This document shows positions 38,580 to 47,293 of a stretch of DNA of 64,000 bases, piece by piece. Position numbers and translations under genes: made by a program. Source of the stretch: Bacteroidota bacterium. GTDB lineage: Bacteria; Bacteroidota; Bacteroidia; 2-12-FULL-35-15. The notes under the pieces are model-generated. The model was not told where the DNA came from, did no database searches, and saw only the letters and a list, made by a program, of their open reading frames with translations. The stretch's first letter is position 1; each line of letters opens with the position of its first letter. Where the stretch lies: NCBI GenBank assembly GCA_025963775.1, contig JAOQAD010000037.1, positions 127,638 through 191,637 of the forward strand, given 5' to 3'.

Positions 38580-41500
38580 TTATTTTACAGCCAGCACTTC
38601 GAGGTCTTCGATGTACACCAGCAATTTTTCGGTGACGAGATAACCCATTTGCAGCAGGAGGTCGCTGTACTCAATCACCTGCTTTTGGTGATCGCTTTTT
38701 TTTCCACCTGTTTTATAATCGATGATCACCGCATTTTTCTGATCGATCACTACCCTGTCCATACGGAACATCTTCCCATTCATATCAATCACTTCCGATT
38801 CATTTTTGATGACGAGCCCTCTACGGAAATAATTTTCCAACTGTGGGTGCGCAACAATTTTCATAGTTGTTTCCAGCAGGTGCACCTGCTCTTCGCTATT
38901 GATAAGCCCTTCTGCAAGCATACTGTTTACAGCCGATTCCACTTCATCAGCATATTTTATCCGCGCCAGCGCCGTGTGCACCATCACACCATAATCCTTT
39001 TTGGTCTCCGCCATGTTGGTGTTCCAGATGCTCGGAGCAGCTGTCCGCATCTTAATACTGTCGCGCCACTGGTTGGAATTGAACGTTTCAAGTTTAAAAT
39101 TAAGCACCTGCTGCTGCACTTTGTGAGCTACGTGCTTTTTCTCTTCCCCGAAAGTGTAGATCGTCCTGCCGTCCTGCCACTCGCCTGCCGCCTGGTAATA
39201 ATACGCCAGCATATCGCTCGTTTTACCCATATTGGAAGGATTTTTAGATGGCTTATCGGCAAGGATGTACATACGCTCCTCCGGCCGGGTGAAAGCCACG
39301 TACATCACGTTCAGGCTGTCGAGCAGCGATTTGCTTTTTTCCTCTTCGTACAAATGCCCGTATTCCGTTTCCTCCAGGCTCTCGCTCACAGGCACCAGCG
39401 CGGATGCAAAACCGGGCAGCTTTTCATTTTCAAGGTCGATCCACAAATTGTCTTTCCCGTTCTTCACCTTGCCGCTGGAAAAGGGAAGGATCACCACCGG
39501 GAATTCCAGGCCTTTGGAACGGTGGATCGTCATGATGCTCACAGCATCCATTCCCTGCGGGATCACGAGTGAAGCCTTGCCTTTCTTCTCTTCCCAGTAT
39601 TCAATGAAATCGTTGAGGTTGTTATTTTTTTTAATGCTGTAATTCAGCACTTCATCGAGGTAGAACTGGATGTACGCATTGGGCTGCGCATTCAGGCGGA
39701 ACAGTCCCGTCAATTCTTCCGCCAGCTCGTACAGCGCCATTTTTGACAATGCAGTTACGCTGAAAGCAGGCGCTACCAACCTGATGATTGGCAGCAATCC
39801 GCCTTTGCGCTTTTCAAGGATCAGCTCATCGAGGTTCCTGTCGCTGATAAAACCAGCCACCAGCAGGTATTCGAGGATCTCTGCATGTACAATATCATCG
39901 TTGGTATTCGCAAGAAACTTAAGAATGGAATGTATAAAATTAACCTCCCGCGAATTGCTCAACAGCAGCGAATCGGAAGAGATCACCGGGATGTTCATCT
40001 CTGTGAGGTAATTCGCGATGTCGCTTCCGTCTGTATTTTTCCTGACAAGGATCGCAACATCTTTCAACTGATAATTGTCCTTTAGCAAGCCGGTGATAAT
40101 CTCGTACGTGCGGACAAAATTCTTTTCCCGCCACTCCTCCTGCTGCTCTTCAAGAAATTCCACCTGCACATAGCCGCCCGTATTTTCCGGGTTGAATTCC
40201 TGCTCGAGCTTATCGTAAATGTTCCGGTAGCGCTCATGCAGCTTGCCTGAAAGTGTCCTGAACAGGCTGTTGTTAAATTCGATGATCTCGCGCTTGCTCC
40301 TGAAATTCCGGTTCAGCACCTGCGGATTGTGATTCCGCTTCAATGCTTCCTCACGCTCCAAAACAAGCGGATTATCCTGGTGGGAGAACAATTCGGGCAG
40401 CATGGCGAATTGCTCCACTTCGCCGCCACGCCAGCGGTAGATCGCCTGTTTTCCATCGCCTACAAGCATTGTGAAGAACCCGCCGGCGAGCGAGTTATCG
40501 ATCAGCGGCAATAAATTCTGGAACTGAAGCACGGAGGTATCCTGGAACTCATCGATCAGGTAATTGTTGTAGCGTTCGCCCAAACGCTCATAGATAAAAG
40601 GGATTGGTTCGTTCAGTACGATCTTCGCGATCATCTTATTGAATTCGGAAATGTGCAGGATGTTGTTTTCCGACTTGTACTGGTTCAGCAGCTTTTCTAT
40701 TTCATTGAGCACCGCCAGCGAATAAATATTCCGGTTGATGAGCCCGAACAGGATGTATTCTGAATAGCTCTGATCTTTCAGCACCTGTATGGCATTGAAG
40801 GCATCAAGCAATTGTGATTTTATGCCATCGAGCGCCGACTGCTCATCCCTGCTGATCTTCCCCGCCGCCCACTTATCTTCTCCAACCGTTGCGATCACAT
40901 AATTATTCGGAGCGATGTAATCCATCCTTCCTTTTGCCAGCTTTTCGAAATAGCCCGCAATGCCGCGGTCGCCCTGGAAAAATTGTTTCGCGGTAAGCCC
41001 TGCGCTTTTGATGAGCTGATCTGCTTTTTGCGCTGCAGCTGTCACGCCGCCCTCAAATTTTTTCATCTCGGCAAACAAGGTATCCTTGAAACGAAAAAAA
41101 TCATCAACGCTCAACTCCCTTAATTTCTCTATATACACAGCACCTTCTTCATTCAGCAGGTTCTTCGCGAATTTCACCAGGTCCGTTTCAATGTGCCAGC
41201 TTTTCTCATCATCGGTCTTGCTCTCCGTGAATTCGATCAGCGCTTTTGTCAGCCGCTCATCATTACCGATCTGCGCCACCAGCAGGTCGATGGCTTGTGT
41301 CAGCAATTTTTCATCGTCCATCTCGATGTCGAAGCTCATCGGGATCTTCAGATCGAAAGCGAACGTACGTACCACCTTGTGCACAAAGGCATCGATGGTG
41401 CCGATCGCGAAATCGGAATAATTGTGCAGGATGGCGGTAAGGATATTTTTTGCACGCCTGCGGATCACATCATCGCTGAGTTGCCCTTTGGCATTCAGCT

Positions 41501-41771
41501 TTTCATGCTCCTTTAAAATGCCGAGCAATGTTTTTGATCCGCCCGAAATGTTGCTGTAATCATCTTCTGCGAGCTCTTTCAGCGCTTTCACGATCCGCTC
41601 TTTCATCTCCGCAGCAGCCTTGTTGGTAAAGGTGATCGCGAGAATGTGCTTATAGGCCTGTGGCGGACTGGATGCATCATTCAATGCCAGCGCAAGGTAT
41701 TCTTTCACCAGCGTGAATGTTTTCCCCGAACCCGCGGATGACTTGTAAACCGTAAAATTTTTAGCTGGCAT
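38580..41771 (-). CDS. UvrD/RecB/AddA-like helicase with C-terminal PD-(D/E)XK nuclease
   Basis: 1063 aa; YKSSAGSGKTFTLVKEYLALAL, ITFTNKAAAEMKERI, YLIDEFQDTSVLQFQNLLPLI, VGDGKQAIYRWRGGE, SIMTIHRSKGLEFPVVILPF, DRVVIDQKNAVIIDYKTG. Confidence 0.95.
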   Translation of the reverse strand: MPAKNFTVYKSSAGSGKTFTLVKEYLALALNDASSPPQAYKHILAITFTNKAAAEMKERIVKALKELAEDDYSNISGGSKTLLGILKEHEKLNAKGQLSDDVIRRRAKNILTAILHNYSDFAIGTIDAFVHKVVRTFAFDLKIPMSFDIEMDDEKLLTQAIDLLVAQIGNDERLTKALIEFTESKTDDEKSWHIETDLVKFAKNLLNEEGAVYIEKLRELSVDDFFRFKDTLFAEMKKFEGGVTAAAQKADQLIKSAGLTAKQFFQGDRGIAGYFEKLAKGRMDYIAPNNYVIATVGEDKWAAGKISRDEQSALDGIKSQLLDAFNAIQVLKDQSYSEYILFGLINRNIYSLAVLNEIEKLLNQYKSENNILHISEFNKMIAKIVLNEPIPFIYERLGERYNNYLIDEFQDTSVLQFQNLLPLIDNSLAGGFFTMLVGDGKQAIYRWRGGEVEQFAMLPELFSHQDNPLVLEREEALKRNHNPQVLNRNFRSKREIIEFNNSLFRTLSGKLHERYRNIYDKLEQEFNPENTGGYVQVEFLEEQQEEWREKNFVRTYEIITGLLKDNYQLKDVAILVRKNTDGSDIANYLTEMNIPVISSDSLLLSNSREVNFIHSILKFLANTNDDIVHAEILEYLLVAGFISDRNLDELILEKRKGGLLPIIRLVAPAFSVTALSKMALYELAEELTGLFRLNAQPNAYIQFYLDEVLNYSIKKNNNLNDFIEYWEEKKGKASLVIPQGMDAVSIMTIHRSKGLEFPVVILPFSSGKVKNGKDNLWIDLENEKLPGFASALVPVSESLEETEYGHLYEEEKSKSLLDSLNVMYVAFTRPEERMYILADKPSKNPSNMGKTSDMLAYYYQAAGEWQDGRTIYTFGEEKKHVAHKVQQQVLNFKLETFNSNQWRDSIKMRTAAPSIWNTNMAETKKDYGVMVHTALARIKYADEVESAVNSMLAEGLINSEEQVHLLETTMKIVAHPQLENYFRRGLVIKNESEVIDMNGKMFRMDRVVIDQKNAVIIDYKTGGKKSDHQKQVIEYSDLLLQMGYLVTEKLLVYIEDLEVLAVK

Positions 41772-41883
41772 TTTTGTTTTTGAATGTATTGCAAATTACA
41801 TAATAATTCGCTAATATTGTTAAGCACAAACGCATTAAGTTTTCCCCCGCAGCTTAAGATCCAACAATAAAAAAAGCGAAAGC

Positions 41884-43587
41884 ATGAAAAAAACAATTAC
41901 TTTCTTATCCATTATTTTTGCGGGGATTTTTCAATTCACATTTGCCCAGGACAACAATCACGTTCCGGGAAACCTCCTGGTGATGCTGCAGGCAGGCACT
42001 GATCCGGCTGTGCTGCAATCCGGGCTTTCGAAGCTGAACGGGCAGAATTCCGGGCTGCATGTTGAACGCACGCTTTCCCAAAGCATGCACATCTATCTTT
42101 TCTCTTTCGATAACAGCACTGTAAATGAAGAATCCATGCTGGCAGCGGTGAGGAACCACCCGGATGTGAAGATCGTGCAATACAACCATTACGTGAACGA
42201 GCGCAATACAGTACCCAACGATCCGCAGTTCGGCGTGATGTGGGACATGGACAATACAGGATCGAATGGCGGTGCAGGCGCTGTGGCGGATGCGGATGTT
42301 GATGCGCCTGAGGCCTGGGACATTACCACAGGCGGACTTACCTCGCAGGGTGATACGATCGTTGTGGCAATTGTGGATGGCGGATTTTCACTCACACATC
42401 CCGACCTCATCCCGAACTACTGGAAGAATTATGACGAGATCCCGAACAACAGCATCGATGATGACGGGAACGGCTATATCGACGATTTTGACGGATGGAA
42501 TGCTTCCGCCGGAAATGATAACTGGACCCCGCAAAGCCACGGAACACACGTTGCCGGGACTGTAGGCGCAAGAGGGAATAACGGCGTTGGCGTAACGGGC
42601 GTAAACTGGAATGTGAAGATCATGCCGATCAGCTATGGCAGCGGCGGCTCTTTTGAAGCGAATGTAGTTGCGGCTTATTCCTTTGCCCGCGACCAGCGCA
42701 GGGAATACAACGTGAGCAACGGGGCCAAAGGCGCATTCGTGGTGGCCACCAATTCTTCCTTCGGTGTCGACCTTGCCATGCCATCAGCTTACCCGCTCTG
42801 GTGTGCTATGTACGATTCGCTGGGCGCAGTCGGGATCCTGAGCGCAGGTGCAACGGCCAATGCGAATTACAACGTGGATGTGCAGGGAGATATTCCAACT
42901 GCCTGCCCGAGCAACTGGCTCATCGCAGTGACTAACACAAAAAGCAACGACACAAGAGCCACTGCCGGCTACGGCGCTACAACGATCGACTTAGGCGCAC
43001 CCGGTACCAACATCACTTCCACGTATTATTCTTCAGGAACAAATAACTACAGCTCCATTTCCGGCACATCCATGGCTACGCCACATGTGGCGGGAACGAT
43101 CGGGCTTTTGTATTCAGTGGCATGTCCGCAGTTCATCGCGAACTACAAAGCTGACCCTGCCGGGATCGCACTGATGGTGAAGGATTCCATTTTAGGCGCA
43201 ACCGATCCTGTGGCTGCACTGGCCGGAATGACCGTAACCGGCGGAAGGCTGAACCTTTTCAAAGCGGTTAAATCCATCCAGAATTACTGCATCGCGGCAG
43301 GCATTGGCGAAAACACTGCAAACGCAGAGAATGCATTTGAGATCAGCAATGTTTACCCGAACCCGGCCAAACAAAATTTAACGGTGGTGATCAACACTTC
43401 CGAAAGCGCGGATGTGATCCTCAGCAACGTACTCGGGCAGGAAGTAAAGCGCGTTCACAACGAAAATTCCGTGCATGGAAAACAGCTGGTGAAAATGGAC
43501 ATCAGCACACTCAGCAAAGGCGTTTATTTTGTAAGCCTTGGCAATAAAGCTAAAAGCTCTGCCGTTGTGAAGCTCATCATCTACTAA
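41884..43587 (+). CDS. S8 family serine peptidase with T9SS type A sorting domain
   Basis: 567 aa; VVAIVDGGFSLTHPDL, SHGTHVAGTVGARGNN, ISGTSMATPHVAGTIGLL; C-terminal FEISNVYPNPAKQNLTVVINT...LSKGVYFVSLG. Confidence 0.95.
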   Translation: MKKTITFLSIIFAGIFQFTFAQDNNHVPGNLLVMLQAGTDPAVLQSGLSKLNGQNSGLHVERTLSQSMHIYLFSFDNSTVNEESMLAAVRNHPDVKIVQYNHYVNERNTVPNDPQFGVMWDMDNTGSNGGAGAVADADVDAPEAWDITTGGLTSQGDTIVVAIVDGGFSLTHPDLIPNYWKNYDEIPNNSIDDDGNGYIDDFDGWNASAGNDNWTPQSHGTHVAGTVGARGNNGVGVTGVNWNVKIMPISYGSGGSFEANVVAAYSFARDQRREYNVSNGAKGAFVVATNSSFGVDLAMPSAYPLWCAMYDSLGAVGILSAGATANANYNVDVQGDIPTACPSNWLIAVTNTKSNDTRATAGYGATTIDLGAPGTNITSTYYSSGTNNYSSISGTSMATPHVAGTIGLLYSVACPQFIANYKADPAGIALMVKDSILGATDPVAALAGMTVTGGRLNLFKAVKSIQNYCIAAGIGENTANAENAFEISNVYPNPAKQNLTVVINTSESADVILSNVLGQEVKRVHNENSVHGKQLVKMDISTLSKGVYFVSLGNKAKSSAVVKLIIY

Positions 43588-43616
43588 TGAATTACGTTCT
43601 AAACTAAAAACAACCT

Positions 43617-44006
43617 ATGAAAAAATTAATCTTAGCCGTAGCCCTGTTCGCCGCTGTAAATAGTACAGCAACAGCCCAGGACAAAAAAAGCAGCGCTGTA
43701 TCGATCTGCAAATCTGAAAAGACCTCCTTCAGCATTGAAGAGCTGGAAAAATGCAACATGCTCATCACAAGAGATGAAAAAATAAAAGTCAAATCATTTA
43801 AAGTGAGCATTCTTGTAAAAGGGAACGACGGTAAAGATGTGTTCATTGATTATTCCGTGACAGGAAATGTATTCAGCGGCGAGGTGCTGGAAACGCTGAA
43901 AGCAAAGAAAGGCAAAATATCAAAAGTGATCATTGAAGATGTGATCGCTGTGGATGTAAATAAGAATGAGCAGAAACTTTCCTCACTTGAGCTCAGCATC
44001 AAATAA
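43617..44006 (+). CDS. Hypothetical secreted protein
   Basis: 129 aa, signal peptide MKKLILAVALFAAVNSTATAQ. Confidence 0.7.
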   Translation: MKKLILAVALFAAVNSTATAQDKKSSAVSICKSEKTSFSIEELEKCNMLITRDEKIKVKSFKVSILVKGNDGKDVFIDYSVTGNVFSGEVLETLKAKKGKISKVIIEDVIAVDVNKNEQKLSSLELSIK

Positions 44007-44024
44007 GGCTAATAAATAGCAATA

Positions 44025-44062
44025 AAAAATGCCTGTTCTGCATACGCACAACAGGCATTTTT
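44025..44062. terminator. Bidirectional terminator hairpin
   Basis: AAAAATGCCTGTT-CTGCATACGCAC-AACAGGCATTTTT between convergent genes. Confidence 0.85.
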
Positions 44063-44079
44063 ACGTTAAGCCCTGAAAT

Positions 44080-44586
44080 TTATTTAGCCACATCGGATAC
44101 GGCTGTGAAATCAAGAGCAGCAGTTCCATTCTGAACCTGGTTACGCAGATTAACAGCAGTAGAAGTATAATTTACAAGCATCCACTCCTTGTTCAGAGTG
44201 ATAAATGGATTAAAACCAAAATCAAGGAACAGTTTTTTCTGTCCGTTCACAGTGATCGTATTCCATTTTCCAACCACATTTTTTTCAGCGCCTTTGGCGA
44301 TCACTACGTGGTACTCATTGAATTCAAACACATAATCACGGAACATATCCGTATGGTTTGTACGCATCTGTATCTTTCCGTCATTGTAGTTACCTACCAG
44401 CCAGCGGTGGCTGCATAAAGTCCGTTCGAACATATTCTGATCAGGAACTGCCATTCTTTGTGCCGGCTGCTCCAATTGCGATTTATCCGAAATATTCATC
44501 GGGCGTAAATTATCTTTTTTACATGCAGCAAACAATGATGCCACACTTAATAAAGCTATTGCGAGTTTTTTTGAATTCGTTTTCAT
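44080..44586 (-). CDS. Putative lipoprotein (paralog 1 of 3)
   Basis: MKTNSKKLAIALLSVASLFAACKKDNLRPM (lipobox before C); start placed at 44586 rather than the ORF-track 44625. Confidence 0.8.
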   Translation of the reverse strand: MKTNSKKLAIALLSVASLFAACKKDNLRPMNISDKSQLEQPAQRMAVPDQNMFERTLCSHRWLVGNYNDGKIQMRTNHTDMFRDYVFEFNEYHVVIAKGAEKNVVGKWNTITVNGQKKLFLDFGFNPFITLNKEWMLVNYTSTAVNLRNQVQNGTAALDFTAVSDVAK

Positions 44587-44660
44587 TTGTTTCTCCTTTC
44601 TGATTAAATTAATATCTTGATTCAAAATTACGACACAATAAAGCCATCAGGGCCGGAAAA

Positions 44661-44690
44661 TCGTTGAACAAACATTTCTCATCGCTAATG
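44661..44690. promoter_or_regulatory. Candidate direct-repeat operator upstream of lipoprotein 1
   Basis: ATCGTTGAA-N12-ATCGCTAAT (21-bp period); minus-strand -7-like TAATTTTG at 44623-44630. Confidence 0.45.
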
Positions 44691-44717
44691 TGTTTAACGG
44701 GGATGCCCGCAAATAAA

Positions 44718-44750
44718 AAAACGTCTCCATCCATACAGACGAGACGTTTT
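44718..44750. terminator. Terminator hairpin after lipoprotein 2
   Basis: AAAACGTCTC...GAGACGTTTT downstream of the 44769 stop. Confidence 0.7.
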
Positions 44751-44768
44751 CTTTTAAAACACCCAATA

Positions 44769-45293
44769 CTATTCCATTCTTTTAAAAACAAGGTAGCCCG
44801 AAGTTCCATCAGCGGTATTCTTATCTTCCAGGAATCTCCACATTCTTGACTGGTCCCTGGTTTGCCATGTATTATTTAACATGTTGAAGGGGTATTGTGT
44901 ACCGAAATCAAGAGTGATGTCATCTTTCAGATTCACAGTTCCTCTCGACCATTTCCCGGTTACACGTTCACCATTTTTAAGGGCAAATACCTGTCCGTCG
45001 CGGTTGAACACAAAACGCCAATCGGTAAATCGTTGTGTTTGTCCGCCGCCTTTAGCTTCCATAGTTTGTGGCTGGTGCAGGTAAAATGCGCTCACTACCC
45101 AGAAACCATCGCTAAGGTTTGACATGCCTTTATTTTCATTATGCACTCCCGGTACAGTTACATCTGCTGCCTTTGAGCTGTTGTGTTCCAGTATTGATCC
45201 CGGCAATGGTGATAGATCTTCTTTTTTACAGCCAAAGAAAGCTGTTGCAAGGGTAAATAAAATTATCCCTAAGCTTTTTGCGTTCGTTTTCAT
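44769..45293 (-). CDS. Putative lipoprotein (paralog 2 of 3)
   Basis: 174 aa; MKTNAKSLGIILFTLATAFFGCKKEDLSPL; DGFWVVSAFYLH...FTDWRFVFNRDGQVFALKNGERVTGKWS. Confidence 0.82.
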   Translation of the reverse strand: MKTNAKSLGIILFTLATAFFGCKKEDLSPLPGSILEHNSSKAADVTVPGVHNENKGMSNLSDGFWVVSAFYLHQPQTMEAKGGGQTQRFTDWRFVFNRDGQVFALKNGERVTGKWSRGTVNLKDDITLDFGTQYPFNMLNNTWQTRDQSRMWRFLEDKNTADGTSGYLVFKRME

Positions 45294-45367
45294 TATGGTT
45301 CTCCTTTCTAAATTGGTTAAAATACTTCTTCAAAGTTACTATGCTTATTTTCCTTACCGGCCGGATA

Positions 45368-45397
45368 ATCGTTGACAGATCATTTAATGATGCTGAC
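45368..45397. promoter_or_regulatory. Candidate direct-repeat operator upstream of lipoprotein 2
   Basis: ATCGTTGAC-N12-GATGCTGAC; minus-strand -7 TAACTTTG at 45331-45338. Confidence 0.45.
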
Positions 45398-45445
45398 CAT
45401 CATGCAATGAGGCCCGGAAAGCAAAAGCCTCCTTACACTTCTTCT

Positions 45446-45907
45446 CTACAATTTTCCAAAAAGCAATTCGCCGGTAGTTCCGTCAGAATCATCATTATCC
45501 TGGAGCAGCTTATACTGTGGAGTCTTTTTGGCAACTTCCCAATAATTGTTCAATTCGTAAAATGGCTCCAGCCCTCCGAAATCAAACACCATCATTTCTT
45601 TCCTGTTTTGTATTTTTATTCCCCAGTGCCCCTTCACCTTTTCTTCTTTCCTGCTTGCCAGCACTGTTCCGTCGTCGTTAAACCGGAAAGACCATCCTTC
45701 GAACTTAACTGTTTCATCACTGTTAAATTTCTCTTTGATATGAAATGATGAGATCTTCCAGGAACCGGGATCTTTGTTATCAAGCGTACTGCTTGCTGCT
45801 ACGGGTGTGGGACGTGCCATTGGCCGGAGCTCTTCTTTTCTGCAGCCGAATAACAGCATTACTGATGCAACTAATGCAATTCCTATATTTTTTGAATTCG
45901 TTTTCAT
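45446..45907 (-). CDS. Putative lipoprotein (paralog 3 of 3)
   Basis: 153 aa; MKTNSKNIGIALVASVMLLFGCRKEELRPM; SWKISSFHIKEKFNSDETVKFEGWSFRFNDDGTVLASRKEEKVKGHWG. Confidence 0.82.
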   Translation of the reverse strand: MKTNSKNIGIALVASVMLLFGCRKEELRPMARPTPVAASSTLDNKDPGSWKISSFHIKEKFNSDETVKFEGWSFRFNDDGTVLASRKEEKVKGHWGIKIQNRKEMMVFDFGGLEPFYELNNYWEVAKKTPQYKLLQDNDDSDGTTGELLFGKL

Positions 45908-45975
45908 TTGTTTCTCCTTTCTAAATTAGTATTTGATTTAAAATTAGCATGGCTTATTGCCTTTTACATTGAAAA

Positions 45976-46005
45976 ATCGCTGAGCAGTATCTTTCATTTG
46001 CCCAG
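45976..46005. promoter_or_regulatory. Candidate direct-repeat operator upstream of lipoprotein 3 (degenerate)
   Basis: ATCGCTGAG-N12-TTTGCCCAG; minus-strand -7-like TAATTTTA at 45939-45946. Confidence 0.35.
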
Positions 46006-46027
46006 CGTAAAAAAACCGGGCATAAAA

Positions 46028-46053
46028 AAACCTCTCCGTAAGCGAAGAGGTTT
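46028..46053 (-). terminator. Rho-independent terminator after DUF2167 gene
   Basis: Minus strand AAACCTCTTCGCTTACGGAGAGGTTTTTTT. Confidence 0.85.
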
Positions 46054-46072
46054 CAATATGTTTACAGATATT

Positions 46073-47023
46073 TTAATCTAATTTCGGATGATTGTCATGC
46101 GAATTATCTTTTCGCCCGGCAAACTTTTTCCGGAGGAATGCGATCAGCCCTACAACGCCGATGGCAATGAATTTCCATGCTTTCAGTAAGAAGATCCCAA
46201 GCTTGGCAAGCAGGCCTGTTTTTAATAAAATGCCTCCTGCGATCAATCCGCCGATGCCGTACTCTGCCACCTTATCGACACCGGAATCGAAATCGGCGTA
46301 TGTGTTCCCGCTTGTGAAATCGGTACTGGCGAGGATCTTGTTGATGTTGGCTTCCACCACTTTCATGTTATCCATCCCGGAAACAATATTCATCACAAGC
46401 ACACCTTTTCGCCCGAGCATGCGGATGTTATAATTCAGCGTATTCAGCGAATCGGTGCCGAATTTTATTTCTTTCGCCCAGTGCAGCTTGTGAGATGCCT
46501 TATCGTAGAACGGCGTTTTTGCCCAGCCAATCAGCTCCATAGCCGGATAGCCCGCAGCAACACGGCTTGAGTTGTCTGCAGAGATCTCTTTCTGCATATC
46601 TCCAAGCAATTCGGCGTAGTCGGTATCTTCCGCATCATCGTCATCCACGTGTCCATCTTCCTCGTAGCTGTATATGATCGCCCATGATTCTGACGCAAGC
46701 AGGTCAACGCCCTTCGGCACAAGCATCCCAAGAATATCATGATCTTCCGGGTTGTTCCAGAGGTCGGTGAGCACAAACTGTGCATCCTTGCTGTCGAGGT
46801 ACGCAAAGCCGTCGGGAACCGTGACTGTTGCAAGATCGCCCTGGATCATGATCTTCCCTGTTTTATAATCAAGCGCTTTCATCGCACTGTCGAGCTTTTC
46901 CATTGCAAGGCCGTAGGAGTAGGAAGTGGAATCCATTTCCCCGGCTGAGGTTGTATCCGTTACAGTCGCGGAAGCGCATACTGACATGCACAATGCCAAC
47001 GCGGCAAAAAATAATTTTTTCAT
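46073..47023 (-). CDS. DUF2167 domain-containing membrane protein
   Basis: 316 aa; GDLATVTVPDGFAYLDSKDAQFVLTDLWNNP, DHDILGMLVPKG, YPAMELIGWAKTPFYDKASHKLHWAKEIKFG, C-terminal TMs. Confidence 0.9.
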   Translation of the reverse strand: MKKLFFAALALCMSVCASATVTDTTSAGEMDSTSYSYGLAMEKLDSAMKALDYKTGKIMIQGDLATVTVPDGFAYLDSKDAQFVLTDLWNNPEDHDILGMLVPKGVDLLASESWAIIYSYEEDGHVDDDDAEDTDYAELLGDMQKEISADNSSRVAAGYPAMELIGWAKTPFYDKASHKLHWAKEIKFGTDSLNTLNYNIRMLGRKGVLVMNIVSGMDNMKVVEANINKILASTDFTSGNTYADFDSGVDKVAEYGIGGLIAGGILLKTGLLAKLGIFLLKAWKFIAIGVVGLIAFLRKKFAGRKDNSHDNHPKLD

Positions 47024-47120
47024 GAAGGAGTTTATAATGTTCTGCTGTAAAGATAAGGTTATTTGTGAAAGTGTTGCCTTGCCTTCACACGTTCCCGACT
47101 ACACTCGAACTGACAGAATC

Positions 47121-47260
47121 GAAGTAGGGTTTTGTGCGTTGTCATGCTGAGCCTGTCGAAGCATCTGCGTCGGCCTGCGCACACTCTTCGACAAGCTCAG
47201 AGTGACCACCGCGCTTCGACATTTTAACCCTCCGGCTAACAACGCACAAAACCTTACTTC
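47121..47260. repeat. Nested intergenic inverted-repeat element
   Basis: Outer arms GAAGTAGGGTTTTGTGCGTT (47121-47140) and AACGCACAAAACCTTACTTC (47241-47260), 19/20 complementary; inner arms GTCATGCTGAGCCTGTCGAAG.../...CTTCGACAAGCTCAGAGTGAC. Confidence 0.75.
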
Positions 47261-47293
47261 GCTCGAACTGACAACACACATCAATCGCCGTAA

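Noticed and set aside
38550-39572. 340-aa plus-strand ORF antisense to the UvrD-like helicase
   Set aside because: Long only because of codon composition of the opposite strand; no recognisable domain, and the minus-strand helicase motifs are unambiguous.
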